64,000 bases of DNA from an uncultured Lachnospiraceae bacterium. GTDB taxonomy: Bacteria > Bacillota > Clostridia > Lachnospirales > Lachnospiraceae. Below, piece after piece: positions 1 through 8,701 of the stretch; the stretch's first letter is position 1; every line of letters starts with the position of its first letter. Both the position numbers and the translations under genes were made by a program. Below the pieces are notes generated by a model. It did not search any database, was not told where the DNA came from, and saw only the letters and a program-made list of their open reading frames with translations. The stretch covers positions 34,299 to 98,298 of the forward strand of contig CAMOIJ010000006.1 in assembly GCA_946615865.1 (NCBI GenBank), written 5' to 3'.

Positions 1-1848
1 GACGAAATTGGGATTCTTCTGCCGGTACCGCAGTACCAGTTCCCTTGCAAGGCTAAGCGTTCCCGCCCCTTCATCGCCGGTGATCACGACATTGCCTCTT
101 CCTCCCTCTAAGAAGATCCTGTCGAGCGCGTCTGTAAGCTGCCTGATGGAGTCCTCGGAGTGAAGATACATCTGTCCCTTGCTGCCCTTCCCATCCGTTC
201 TGGTCAGCGTCATCTGCTCCACAGCAAACTCTTTCGGGAATGCTCCCCCGCCTTCCGTAACGAACAGGCTCGTGTCATATCCGGCACTCTCTTCATCATT
301 GTCTCTGATCTCAAGCGCCTTGTGCACTTCCCCCGGATCCCAGGATTTGGTCGAGCCGGCGTTCTCCCGCTTCGCGTCTGTGAGCGGAGCCTTCTTCATA
401 CCCGAAGGAACCTTCTGCGGCGGAGCGTCGTCCTCAAGCCCGTTATACTCGTAGAAATCCCGCTTCACCTTCTCCCACTCGTTCATGATCTCTTCGAGAT
501 TGAGCTGTCCGGTGATCTGCTTCTCCGGTTTCGGGTCCTCCTGTATTACCATCGCGTACTGTCCGTCAGTTTCCTGGCGCAGGTAAGGGTCATAATTTTC
601 CAGATTCCTGAGCCCTTTCGCGATCGTCTCCTGCATTCTCTCCTGTGAAAATATAGACTCTTCCACAGAACTCACTTCAAAGGACCGGTCTTCAAATACA
701 GCGTGATCCGCTGCAGGCGCCGGCGTTGTCGTTCCGGATTTCGCCGGCTTCTTCTGTATGTCCGGCCTGCCCGCACTGCTGTCTTCCTGTCCGCGCTCAC
801 TGTCTCGGCTCTTCTTCGCCGGCTTCTTCTTCAGTTCCCCGGGACTGATCCTGTAATCCTCATATTCCCAGGGGATCTCCGCCGCCGGCTCCCGGTTGAG
901 CGCAGGGATCATCTCCTCCTTCTGTGCCGGTTCAGGAGTTTGTCCGCTTACGGAATCGCCGGACTCATCAGTTGCTGCCGCAGAACCTCCCTGCGCCTGC
1001 CCGTCTTCTTTATCCTGTTCCGTTTCCGAAAGATCAGTCCCTTCTTCCGGGGCCCTGACCTGCTCCTTCCCGGTGTCCAGATCCGGTTCTTCGCCGGTAT
1101 CATTGCTATCTTCCCCGCGGGCAGCCTCTTTCTCCGCGTCCGCTTCGGGACTGTCGGAACGCGCGGGTATCCTGATGGTCTCCGCATCCGGTGTGCTGCC
1201 GCTTTCCGCGCCGCTCTCTTCCTCTTCTTCCTCTTCCCCGTTCATCTTCCTGAAAAGAGCTTTCTGTTTCACGGTCAGTTCCGTGAAAGAGGCCTTGAGT
1301 TCCAGAGCCTTGTACACATATCTGCCGTACCCGAAAAAGGCGATGATCTCATCACACTCGGACGCGCACAAAGTCCTCTCTCCGGCTTCCAGATACAGCT
1401 TCGCAAGCTCATAGGCCCATTTATCGCGGAAGTCATGCTTGGCCAGATCCTCCAGGACGGCGATCCTCTCGTTCACGCTTACATTCTGCGCCTTATACAG
1501 TTTGTACTGAAGCACATAACGGTCAGCGTCTCTCGGAGCCACATTGATATACTCGTTGTAGAGCTGCAACGCTCTTACATAATTACCGAGCTTGAGTTCA
1601 AGTTCACAGAGAGAAAAGATGATCTGTCTTCCATATGGGCTCTTGGCGTAAGCCAGTTCCAGCACCCGCTTGCTGTCATGATATCTTCGGTTTAGTTTAT
1701 AGACGTCGCTGATCCTGCAGAGTGTCCTTACATTCTTCACTCTGCGCCAGTCCACAGAGTCGGCGACTTCAGCCGCCTCCCTGAATCGACGCTTAGAGAT
1801 CAGCGAATCGATCTCGCTGATCGTAACTTTCAGTTCATATTTATCCAA
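1..1848 (-). CDS. TPR protein with C-terminal P-loop (AAA-like) domain, partial at left edge
   Basis: The minus-strand frame is open from a TTG at 1848 (GAGGT about 6 nt upstream) to the window edge, so the C-terminus is missing. The first ~200 residues are helical and TPR-like (segments such as RRFREAAEVADSV, RYHDSKRVLELAY and NYVRALQLYNEY). A long acidic, low-complexity linker rich in Glu, Ala, Pro and Lys follows. Near the edge it turns into a globular domain with a P-loop-like GDEGAGTLSLAREL, suggesting an AAA-type ATPase that senses or scaffolds through the TPR part. Specific function unknown. The gene lies downstream of tatD-rsmA but has its own candidate promoter. A non-AUG start is inferred from the RBS and the lack of a better start. 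Confidence 0.75.
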   Translation of the reverse strand, partial: MDKYELKVTISEIDSLISKRRFREAAEVADSVDWRRVKNVRTLCRISDVYKLNRRYHDSKRVLELAYAKSPYGRQIIFSLCELELKLGNYVRALQLYNEYINVAPRDADRYVLQYKLYKAQNVSVNERIAVLEDLAKHDFRDKWAYELAKLYLEAGERTLCASECDEIIAFFGYGRYVYKALELKASFTELTVKQKALFRKMNGEEEEEEESGAESGSTPDAETIRIPARSDSPEADAEKEAARGEDSNDTGEEPDLDTGKEQVRAPEEGTDLSETEQDKEDGQAQGGSAAATDESGDSVSGQTPEPAQKEEMIPALNREPAAEIPWEYEDYRISPGELKKKPAKKSRDSERGQEDSSAGRPDIQKKPAKSGTTTPAPAADHAVFEDRSFEVSSVEESIFSQERMQETIAKGLRNLENYDPYLRQETDGQYAMVIQEDPKPEKQITGQLNLEEIMNEWEKVKRDFYEYNGLEDDAPPQKVPSGMKKAPLTDAKRENAGSTKSWDPGEVHKALEIRDNDEESAGYDTSLFVTEGGGAFPKEFAVEQMTLTRTDGKGSKGQMYLHSEDSIRQLTDALDRIFLEGGRGNVVITGDEGAGTLSLARELVLRYRQKNPNFV

Positions 1849-1931
1849 CTTTAGACCTCGGCTGTTACTCGTCACAATTTACTACAAACCGGTCCTCACC
1901 TGTGCAAAAACAGGGCAAATTCACTAATTTC

Positions 1932-1960
1932 AGTTTATCATACGCCTATAGCAATGTCAA
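1932..1960 (-). promoter_or_regulatory. Sigma-A-type promoter for the TPR/P-loop gene
   Basis: On the minus strand TTGACA (1960-1955), a 17-nt spacer and TAAACT (1937-1932) lie between rsmA and the TTG start at 1848. This implies a leader of about 75-80 nt. Assigned by consensus match only. Confidence 0.55.
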
Positions 1961-1983
1961 AAACCAATGCCTGTAAGGCCGCT

Positions 1984-2880
1984 TCAAATGCCCTGTTCCG
2001 AACCTTCAGGATCCGGATCCAATATAAGAGAGAGCCGCGCGAACTGCTCCAGCGAAAGAGCTTCTCCTCTCACGGTGGGAGCCAGCCCCATCCCATCCAG
2101 CGCGTCTGTCACTTCTTCCCTTGTATACTGCTTCCCTCCGACACAGTAGCCGTGAGACACCGCGTTGGCAAGGGTCTTGCGCCGCTGGTTGAAAGCCGCC
2201 CGGATCAGCCCGAACATGACCTTCTCATTGCAGTCCACCGGCGGTTCCTCGAAGGCCTTAAGGCACAGGACACTGCTGTCCACGCCCGGCCGCGGGATAA
2301 AGCATGAGGGGCTCACCGTCATCACCGCTTCAGGCTCAGCATAATACTGGACCGCCAGCGACAGGGCTCCGTACTCCTTGCTGCCCGGACCTGAGCGGAT
2401 CCTGTCCGCTACTTCTTTCTGGACCATTACAGTTATACTCCTGAACACATTTTTCTGTTCCAGCAGCTGCATGAGGATCGGCGTGGTCACATAATAGGGA
2501 AGATTGGCCACCACCTTGAGCGGCCTCCCTTCATTATATTCGTCGCATATTGCCCGAAGGTCAGTCTTTAGAATATCCTGCCACAGTATTTTGACATTAT
2601 CGCAGTCTTCCAGCGTCTCCTCCAGCACCGGCCGCAGGCTCTCGTCGATCTCGACGCATATCACCTTTCCCGCCGCCCCGGACAAAAGCTGCGTCATGCT
2701 CCCTATCCCGGGCCCGATCTCCAGCACACAGTCGTCCTGCGTGATCTGCGCGGCGTCAATGATCCCCCTGATCACATTCGCGTCGATCAGAAAGTTCTGG
2801 CCATACTTCTTGCGCGCCCTGATCCCGTATTTTTCCAAAATATACCGGGTAGCTCCCGGTGTCGCTAATACTTCTCTCAT
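1984..2880 (-). CDS. rsmA: 16S rRNA (adenine1518-N6/adenine1519-N6)-dimethyltransferase
   Basis: RsmA (KsgA) dimethylates two adjacent adenines in the 3' terminal helix of 16S rRNA, using S-adenosylmethionine, late in 30S assembly. The 298-residue length is normal. Residues 24-32 hold the N-terminal KKYGQNFL signature, the SAM motif EIGPGIG is near 54-60, and the catalytic NLPYY motif is at 126-130. The ATG at 2880 has a GAGGA RBS. It follows tatD by 14 nt on the same strand, a common arrangement in Firmicutes, so the two are probably cotranscribed. Confidence 0.96.
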   Translation of the reverse strand: MREVLATPGATRYILEKYGIRARKKYGQNFLIDANVIRGIIDAAQITQDDCVLEIGPGIGSMTQLLSGAAGKVICVEIDESLRPVLEETLEDCDNVKILWQDILKTDLRAICDEYNEGRPLKVVANLPYYVTTPILMQLLEQKNVFRSITVMVQKEVADRIRSGPGSKEYGALSLAVQYYAEPEAVMTVSPSCFIPRPGVDSSVLCLKAFEEPPVDCNEKVMFGLIRAAFNQRRKTLANAVSHGYCVGGKQYTREEVTDALDGMGLAPTVRGEALSLEQFARLSLILDPDPEGSEQGI

Positions 2881-2894
2881 CGGTTCCTCTTTCT

Positions 2895-3659
2895 TTATAA
2901 GCGGTACATCCTGACGGCGTTCTGCTCCGTCACCCGGATTACTTCCTCCTCCGGGATCTCCTTGATCTCCGCAAGTTTCGTCACCACATGCGGAAGGTAA
3001 AGTGAGGAGTTTCTCTTTCCTCTGTACGGCACAGGCGCCAGATACGGACAGTCTGTCTCAAGGATCAGACGTTCCAGCGGGATCTCCTTTGCGACCTCGA
3101 CAAGCTTCCTGGCATTCTTAAATGTAAGAACTCCGCCGATGCCGATATAGAATCCCATCTTCACAAATTCTCTCGCCATCTCCACACTGTAGGAAAAGCA
3201 GTGCACCACGCCTCCGGTCTTCTCCGCGTGATTCTCTTTCATGATCCTCATCGTGTCAGCCGCCGCTTCCCTGGAGTGGACTACGACCGGCATATCCACC
3301 TCCCGCGCCAGCTGCAGCTGCCTTGCAAACCAATGTTTCTGAATTTCTCTGTCGGGCTCCGGCCAGTAATAATCAAGTCCGATCTCTCCCACTGCCACAG
3401 CCTTATCATCCGCGAGCTTTCCCCTGATCTCCTCCAGCAGTTCTTCCGTCATCTCCGCGCAGTGCTCCGGATGAATTCCCAGGGCGCAGTAAACATGCGG
3501 AAACCGGTGAGCCAGATCAAGGCACTCGTCTATACTCCGGGGCGACGCGGCAATATTCACCACGCGTCCGATCCCTGCCGCCGGAAGTCCCGCCAGCAGC
3601 TCATCCCTGTCGCCGTCAAAAGCTTCGTCGTCATAATGTGCATGTGTATCAAAAATCAT
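2895..3659 (-). CDS. tatD: TatD-family metal-dependent hydrolase (DNase)
   Basis: A 254-residue amidohydrolase-fold protein. The family is associated with 3'-5' exonuclease/DNase activity and DNA repair. The metal ligands are visible: THAH near residues 5-8, the Glu of GEIGLDYYWP, VVHSR, VVHCFS and the Asp of ETDCPYLAP. It starts at an ATG with AGAGGA upstream and is followed by rsmA after 14 nt. The exact substrate cannot be deduced from sequence. Confidence 0.93.
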   Translation of the reverse strand: MIFDTHAHYDDEAFDGDRDELLAGLPAAGIGRVVNIAASPRSIDECLDLAHRFPHVYCALGIHPEHCAEMTEELLEEIRGKLADDKAVAVGEIGLDYYWPEPDREIQKHWFARQLQLAREVDMPVVVHSREAAADTMRIMKENHAEKTGGVVHCFSYSVEMAREFVKMGFYIGIGGVLTFKNARKLVEVAKEIPLERLILETDCPYLAPVPYRGKRNSSLYLPHVVTKLAEIKEIPEEEVIRVTEQNAVRMYRL

Positions 3660-3694
3660 CTCTGTCCTCTTTTAGAAAAAATAATAAAAAAGTC

Positions 3695-3723
3695 TTGCAT
3701 TTCCAAAACTCTTCCCCTATAAT
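3695..3723 (+). promoter_or_regulatory. Promoter of tRNA-Lys
   Basis: TTGCAT (3695-3700), a 17-nt spacer and a perfect TATAAT (3718-3723) lie about 50 bp upstream of the tRNA. They sit between the tRNA and the divergent tatD gene. Confidence 0.8.
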
Positions 3724-3773
3724 AACACTTGCGTCACGAATAAGAAAACAATTTCGTCGCACAAATACAATAT

Positions 3774-3846
3774 GCGCTTCTAGCTCAGCTGGTAGAGCAC
3801 CTGACTCTTAATCAGGGTGTCCAGGGTTCGAGTCCCTGGAGGCGCA
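3774..3846 (+). tRNA. tRNA-Lys (anticodon CTT)
   Basis: A 73-nt cloverleaf. The acceptor stem GCGCTTC pairs with GAGGCGC, the D arm is GCTC/GAGC, and the anticodon stem CCTGA/TCAGG encloses loop CTCTTAA with anticodon CTT. The T arm is CAGGG-TTCGAGT-CCCTG and the discriminator base is A. CCA is not encoded. It is a single tRNA gene with its own promoter and terminator. Confidence 0.97.
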
Positions 3847-3853
3847 CTCGCCA

Positions 3854-3898
3854 AACTGTTGTAATTACTGATGTTTCAGTAATCACAGCAGTTTTTTT
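3854..3898 (+). terminator. Rho-independent terminator of tRNA-Lys
   Basis: An approximately 18-bp imperfect hairpin with arms AACTGTTGTAATTACTGA and TCAGTAATCACAGCAGTT and a TGTT loop, followed by seven T residues. Confidence 0.9.
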
Positions 3899-3962
3899 AT
3901 TGCCTGAATTCACGTCTTCTCCACATTTATTAAGAATTTGTTACAAATTATGAATAATATAT

Positions 3963-3991
3963 TTGCATTATTGTCATTTATTCGTTATAAT
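3963..3991 (+). promoter_or_regulatory. Promoter of the glucosaminidase pair
   Basis: TTGCAT (3963-3968), a 17-nt spacer and TATAAT (3986-3991), ending 40 bp before the ATG at 4032. It shows that the in-frame TTG at 3963 is promoter DNA rather than a start codon. Confidence 0.8.
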
Positions 3992-4031
3992 CATCGTAAA
4001 AAGGTTAATAATTTGTGGAAGGAGTTCCATT

Positions 4032-6473
4032 ATGAAACGCAAACTCGCTTTACTTCTTGCAGGATGCTTAGCAATTTCTCCCGCTGCGGCGGGTTATTAT
4101 CCCGCTCAGGCTTTGGCGGCTGAGACAGACGCCGGATCTGAGTCCGGCGATCCGGTTCCGGCCAAAATATCAGTATCAGTCAAAGACGAGAATGAGACCG
4201 TCCTGAGCGCGATCAGTAATGACGCCGGGCAGGAAGAAGATACAGCAAAATACAGCATGTCCGTCGGGGAGACCCGGCAGCTCACCGCTCTCATAGAGCA
4301 GGGCGAAGAATTTCCCGCTCTTTCTGTCTGGAACAGCGAAACTCCCGAGATCATTGATATAGATGACGACGGGTTCATAACAGCCAAATCTGCAGGCGCA
4401 GGTCTGATCTCACTTAGCATATCCAGCGATATAAGCCAGAATCCTACGGAGTTTAAATATGAGATCATTGTCTCGGAGCCTGTGATTGAGGTTTCCGAAG
4501 AAATAACTGAAGTGACAGTAGATACCGCTCCTGTTCCGGCAGAGCCTGCGGCTGAAGCCGCAGATTCCGCAGAAACAACAGTATCCGGTGATCCGGATGC
4601 AGCTCCCGAAGCAGAGCCTGCCGAAGCTGCTGCAGAACCCGAAGCCGCTGAAACAACTGCTAGCGAAGCAGCTCCGGCTCCTGAAGCAGAGCCCGCAGCT
4701 GAAGTCGCAGATCCTGAACCCGCTGAAACAGCTGCGGCTCCCGAAGCACAAGTATCCGGCAATCCGGCTCCGGCTCCCGAAGAAGAGCCCGCCGAAGCTG
4801 CCGCAGAACCCGAAGCAACAGTATCCGGCGATCCGGCTCCGGCTCCTGAAACAGAGCCCGCGGCTGAAGCCGCAGCTTCCGTAGAAGCATCAGTATCCGG
4901 CGATCCTACCGCAGTTGCCGCCACAGAGCCCACAGAGTCAACTGCAGCCGCCATCGCGATGAACGCGGCGGTAGAGACTGGAAATACTTCTTCCAAAGTC
5001 ACCCCCGCTCAAGGCGCTGTCGTGACGCCCCACTGGGAGGGAAGTTATTCCACCAGCTGGCGCTACATCAAGAACGACGGTACCAAAGCTACCGGAAAGA
5101 TGACGATCGACGGAAAGATCTATATTTTTAATTCTGCCGGAGAAATGTGCACAGGATGGACCTATTACGGGAATGCCTGGTACTATCTCGAGCGCAGCGG
5201 AGAGGCGAAAAAGGGCTGGTACAAAGAAGGCAGAACATGGTATTACCTCACGGGCGACGGCTCCATGAAGACCGGGCGGCTCGATCTCGGCAGTTCCTCC
5301 TTCATCTTTAATAATTCCGGCGCCATGCTGACCGGATGGGCCTGGTACGGCGGCAAATGGTACTACATGGACTCCGACGGCTACATGAAAAAGGGCTGGT
5401 ATAAGGAAGGCAGAACATGGTATTACCTTACGGGCGACGGTTCAATGAAAACCGGACGACTCGATCTCGGCAGTTCCTCCTTCATCTTTAATAATTCCGG
5501 CGCCATGCTGACCGGATGGGCCTGGTACGGCGGCAAATGGTATTACATGGATTCCAATGGCTATATGAAGAGAGGATGGCTTTGGAATGGCGGTCATTGG
5601 TACTACCTCACAAGCGACGGTTCCATGAAGACCGGCTGGCTCACTGACGGCAAGGCAAAATATTATTTGAACGCAGACGGTTCCATGAAGACCGGCTGGC
5701 TGAAGACCGGCGGGAAATGGTATTTCCTTAACAGCAGCGGAGCCATGAAGACCGGCTGGCTCTGGAACGGCGGTTATTGGTATTACCTCGCAAGCGACGG
5801 CGCCATGAAGACCGGCTGGTTCTGGGACGGCAAAAACTGGTATTACTTCAATAAAGCCGGCGACATGAGATACGGCTGGCTCGAGGAGAACGGCGCCAAG
5901 TACTATCTTGGTTCCTCCGGAGCCATGCTGACCGGCTCCCAGAAGATCGGCGGCACCTGGTATTACTTTAACGGCGACGGGTCTCTGGCAGTCAGCACGA
6001 ATTCCTACAGTAATACTGAGGAGTTCATACAGTGCATCGCACCGCTGGTCATCAAATACGCGCCCCAGTACAATGTCAAGGTCTACAGCCCCATCATCGC
6101 TCAGGCGATCCTGGAGAGCGCTTCCGGCGAATCGAGCCTCGGCAAACAGTACAACAACTTCTTCGGTCTCAAGTGCGGAACACTCTGGACCGGAAAGAGC
6201 GTAAATCTCCGCACAGGTGAGGAATACACGCCCGGTTCCTATACCACGATCTCCGCGAACTTCCGTGTCTACGACACTATGGAGGAAGGCGTCAGAGGAT
6301 ATTTCGAGTTCCTGTTCAGAAACAGGACCCGCTACAACAACCTGATCGGAGAAACTGATCCTTACGAGTATCTGGTAAAGATCAAGGCTGACGGATATGC
6401 CACCTCCAGCAACTATGTCAGGAACGTATACAACGTGATCAAAAGCTATAACCTGACAAGATTTGACCCGTGA
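4032..6473 (+). CDS. Secreted cell-wall-binding endo-beta-N-acetylglucosaminidase
   Basis: An 813-residue exported murein hydrolase. The ATG at 4032 has AGGAG 7 nt upstream. A signal peptide (MKRKLALLLAGC, probable cleavage after ALA near residue 30) is followed by a Big_2-like domain (about 40-150). Next comes an Ala/Pro/Glu-rich linker with repeated VSGDP motifs (about 170-320), then a dozen GW-rich choline-binding-type repeats (about 345-660). The C-terminus (about 670-813) is a glucosaminidase domain with SPIIAQAILES and NNFFGLKCG. Such domains cleave the N-acetylglucosaminyl bond of peptidoglycan; Glu in AILES is the likely catalytic residue. LAGC resembles a lipobox, but the hydrophobic stretch before it is short. 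The repeat block contains a recent 180-bp duplication. A paralogue follows after 15 nt. Confidence 0.92.
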   Translation: MKRKLALLLAGCLAISPAAAGYYPAQALAAETDAGSESGDPVPAKISVSVKDENETVLSAISNDAGQEEDTAKYSMSVGETRQLTALIEQGEEFPALSVWNSETPEIIDIDDDGFITAKSAGAGLISLSISSDISQNPTEFKYEIIVSEPVIEVSEEITEVTVDTAPVPAEPAAEAADSAETTVSGDPDAAPEAEPAEAAAEPEAAETTASEAAPAPEAEPAAEVADPEPAETAAAPEAQVSGNPAPAPEEEPAEAAAEPEATVSGDPAPAPETEPAAEAAASVEASVSGDPTAVAATEPTESTAAAIAMNAAVETGNTSSKVTPAQGAVVTPHWEGSYSTSWRYIKNDGTKATGKMTIDGKIYIFNSAGEMCTGWTYYGNAWYYLERSGEAKKGWYKEGRTWYYLTGDGSMKTGRLDLGSSSFIFNNSGAMLTGWAWYGGKWYYMDSDGYMKKGWYKEGRTWYYLTGDGSMKTGRLDLGSSSFIFNNSGAMLTGWAWYGGKWYYMDSNGYMKRGWLWNGGHWYYLTSDGSMKTGWLTDGKAKYYLNADGSMKTGWLKTGGKWYFLNSSGAMKTGWLWNGGYWYYLASDGAMKTGWFWDGKNWYYFNKAGDMRYGWLEENGAKYYLGSSGAMLTGSQKIGGTWYYFNGDGSLAVSTNSYSNTEEFIQCIAPLVIKYAPQYNVKVYSPIIAQAILESASGESSLGKQYNNFFGLKCGTLWTGKSVNLRTGEEYTPGSYTTISANFRVYDTMEEGVRGYFEFLFRNRTRYNNLIGETDPYEYLVKIKADGYATSSNYVRNVYNVIKSYNLTRFDP
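5214..5573 (+). repeat. In-frame tandem duplication (2 x 180 bp) in the wall-binding repeats
   Basis: Two adjacent 60-codon units, each starting GWYKEGRTWYY, at 5214 and 5394. They are nearly identical at DNA level, and about 90 bp in the middle of each unit is almost unchanged. This indicates recent unequal recombination or slippage that lengthened the binding region without breaking the frame. Confidence 0.9.
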
Positions 6474-6488
6474 TTATGAGGAGTTTTG

Positions 6489-7814
6489 ATGATTAAGAGA
6501 TTATACACCCGTTTATCACTCATATTGATGCTGGCGGCAGCCGCTCCTATGCTGTCTCCCGCTTTCCCCGTCCGGGCTGCCGCCCGGGTCTCTTCCGCGG
6601 AAACCTCCCCGGTACGCGCAGATCTTTCCGCCGGAAAGTTCACCGTTGAGAACGGCAGGACCTACTGCAAAAACGCGGATGGATCCAACAGGACCGGATG
6701 GGTGAGTGAATCCGGAAGCTGGTACTATTTTGACCAAAAAGACGGCCACATGCTCACGGGATGGGTCAAAGACGGCGGCAAATGGTACTATCTTAATACC
6801 AAAGACGGAAAAATGGTGACAGGCTGGCTGGTCCTTAATCCCTCCGGCACAAAATACTATCTCAAAAAAGACGGATCCATGATCCAGGGCCCCGCGTGGG
6901 CTACGATCGGCAGCGGAAGGTACTTCTTTACCTCCGACGGCGACGTTGCAAACGCCTGGGAACTGAAAGAAGGAAAATGGTATTACTATACCACAGAAGG
7001 AACAGCTGTAAAAAACAGATGGATCCTCTATAAGAACCATTACTACTATATGTCTGCCGACGGTGCCGCAGCAGTCGGCACCGTTAATATCGATGGCAGA
7101 GAATACAAATTCGGCAGTTCCTGCGATCTGCTCGGCGCTGTCCCCTCTTCCGTTGCGGCTGCCGCGAAAGCGCCTCTGACGACCGAAAAGCTTAAATCCG
7201 GCACCGCGAATGTCAAAACTGAGAAAGACAGCGCAGCTACCGCGAAAAACGCAGACAAAGACGCGCAAAAAGAGACAGCGGCCGCAAAAGAGGAGGCCTC
7301 TAAAGCAACTGAGGCCGCCGTTACAAAGGTTGTCGGCAAACTTAACGAAACCACCGAATCCAGGAAGCAGTTCGTGATCCAGATCGCGAATTATGTGCGC
7401 AAATACGCACCTCAGTACGGCATAAAGGTCTACAGCCCCATCATCGCCCAGGCGATCCACGAGAGCGGCTGGGGAGAATCTTCTCTCTCCGCTAAATACC
7501 ACAACTACTTCGGACTCAAGTGCGGTACCCTCTGGACCGGAAAGAGTGTAAATCTCTCCACCAAGGAGGAGTACTCCGCCGGTACGCTGACCACGATCAG
7601 GAGCAACTTCCGCGCCTATGACAGCATGGAAGAAGGCGTCAAGGGATATTTTGAATTCATTCAGCTTAAGCGCTACGCCAACCTCAAAGGCGTCACAAAT
7701 CCCAGGCAGTACCTTCAGAATATCAAGAACGACGGCTACTGCACCGGAAGTCAATATGTCGACCACACGATGGCGATCATAAATCTCTATAACCTGACTC
7801 AGTTTGACAAATGA
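6489..7814 (+). CDS. Secreted cell-wall-binding glucosaminidase, paralogue
   Basis: A 441-residue exported protein. The ATG at 6489 has GAGGAG 5 nt upstream and is preferred over the overlapping TTG at 6486. After a signal peptide (about 1-30) come five or six wall-binding repeats (about 50-205, e.g. GWVKDGGKWYYL), an Ala/Lys/Glu-rich, probably helical linker (about 215-285) and a C-terminal glucosaminidase domain (about 290-441). The last contains SPIIAQAIHESGWGESSL and HNYFGLKCG. It lies 15 nt after its larger paralogue, with which it shares catalytic-domain sequence but not the Big_2-like domain. The pair is probably one operon acting in wall turnover or cell separation. Confidence 0.92.
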   Translation: MIKRLYTRLSLILMLAAAAPMLSPAFPVRAAARVSSAETSPVRADLSAGKFTVENGRTYCKNADGSNRTGWVSESGSWYYFDQKDGHMLTGWVKDGGKWYYLNTKDGKMVTGWLVLNPSGTKYYLKKDGSMIQGPAWATIGSGRYFFTSDGDVANAWELKEGKWYYYTTEGTAVKNRWILYKNHYYYMSADGAAAVGTVNIDGREYKFGSSCDLLGAVPSSVAAAAKAPLTTEKLKSGTANVKTEKDSAATAKNADKDAQKETAAAKEEASKATEAAVTKVVGKLNETTESRKQFVIQIANYVRKYAPQYGIKVYSPIIAQAIHESGWGESSLSAKYHNYFGLKCGTLWTGKSVNLSTKEEYSAGTLTTIRSNFRAYDSMEEGVKGYFEFIQLKRYANLKGVTNPRQYLQNIKNDGYCTGSQYVDHTMAIINLYNLTQFDK

Positions 7815-7867
7815 CGCCGGATATGAAATGATATCACCCGACAGCCCCGAGATTGGAGATATGGAAA

Positions 7868-8389
7868 GTGACTGACAATACGGAATTTACCCGGGAAGAT
7901 ATCAAATACATGAAGGCCGCCCTGAAGCAGGCCGAAAAAGCGCTGGCTATCGGTGAAGTTCCGATCGGCGCCGTCATCGTGGAAAATGGCCGCATCATCG
8001 GCCGCGGTTACAACCGCCGCAACACCGATCACACTACCCTGGCCCACGCCGAGATCACCGCGATCAGAAAGGCCAACAAGAAAGTCGGCGACTGGCGGCT
8101 GGAGGGATGTACGCTGTACGTAACTCTCGAGCCCTGCCAGATGTGCGCCGGCGCCCTTGTTCAGTCAAGGATCGACAGAGTCGTGATCGGAGCCCCCAGT
8201 TTCAAATCCGGCTGCGGCGGAACACTTCTCAACATCCTGCAAAACAGCGAATTCAACCACCAGGTCGTGGTGGATCAGGGACTGATGCAGGAGGAGTGCA
8301 CGCAGATCCTGCAGCGTTTCTTCAAGGATCTTCGCCTTCGAAACAAGATGCGCAAAAAGGCCGGCTCAGCAGATCAATCTTTTGATTGA
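7868..8389 (+). CDS. tadA: tRNA-specific adenosine deaminase
   Basis: TadA deaminates A34 of tRNA-Arg(ACG) to inosine. The zinc ligands and proton shuttle are visible as HAE at 60-62 and PCQMC at 89-93, in the order typical of the cytidine-deaminase fold. With a GTG start at 7868 (GGAG 9 nt upstream) the protein has 173 residues. An in-frame TTG at 7853 would add five residues but has no good RBS. The stop codon overlaps the -35 box of the SRP RNA promoter. Confidence 0.94.
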   Translation: MTDNTEFTREDIKYMKAALKQAEKALAIGEVPIGAVIVENGRIIGRGYNRRNTDHTTLAHAEITAIRKANKKVGDWRLEGCTLYVTLEPCQMCAGALVQSRIDRVVIGAPSFKSGCGGTLLNILQNSEFNHQVVVDQGLMQEECTQILQRFFKDLRLRNKMRKKAGSADQSFD

Positions 8390-8414
8390 CTTTGCCGGCT
8401 GAATCTACTATATT
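8386..8414 (+). promoter_or_regulatory. Promoter of SRP RNA, overlapping the tadA stop
   Basis: TTGACT (8386-8391), a 17-nt spacer and TATATT (8409-8414). The -35 box overlaps the TGA of tadA (8387-8389), and the predicted transcription start is about 8421. Confidence 0.8.
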
Positions 8415-8420
8415 TACACA

Positions 8421-8653
8421 TGTGGGCGCCAAGGCGCCCCCTATTTTACCGTCCTGCTCTTCGGGGCGGAGCCTTAACAGCTGCCTGCCGCTTGCTGTGA
8501 TGAAGTTTGGGTCTTACGCAATGATTCCCCGCGAACCGTGTCAGATTGGGAACAAAGCAGCACTAAACGGGCCCTATCATGTGCCGTGAGGGTGCCCGGC
8601 GGAGCAGTAAGCACAGTAACGGGTTAAGGTTCCGCCGCGGAGAGCATTTTTTG
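8421..8653 (+). ncRNA. ffs: Signal recognition particle RNA, large bacterial type
   Basis: Domain IV is unmistakable: GTGTCAG, a GGAA tetraloop closed by TTG/CAA, and AAGCAGC around 8537-8563. The conserved GGGTCTTACGCAATG lies just upstream and CATGTGCCGTGAGGGTGCC downstream, both as in the Bacillus SRP RNA. A long outer helix pairs GGCGGAGCCTTAAC (about 8465) with GTTAAGGTTCCGCC (about 8635). The 5' part forms an Alu-like domain, as in Firmicutes. A run of T at 8647-8652 after GAGAGC marks the 3' end. Both ends are approximate. Confidence 0.92.
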
Positions 8654-8701
8654 TCGAAGATGTCATGTGATCGGGATAGTTTATATTCAGAAAGGTTCGT
8701 T

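Noticed and set aside
3963..4031. Upstream start for the large glucosaminidase
   Set aside because: The TTG at 3963 is the -35 box of the promoter; the ATG at 4032 has an RBS and begins a signal peptide.
4106..5002. Long minus-strand Ala/Ser/Gly-rich frame
   Set aside because: Complement of the repetitive Ala/Pro/Glu linker of the glucosaminidase.
8579..8701. N-terminal extension of the radical SAM protein
   Set aside because: The sequence forms the 3' part of the SRP RNA, and the ATG at 8702 has its own RBS.
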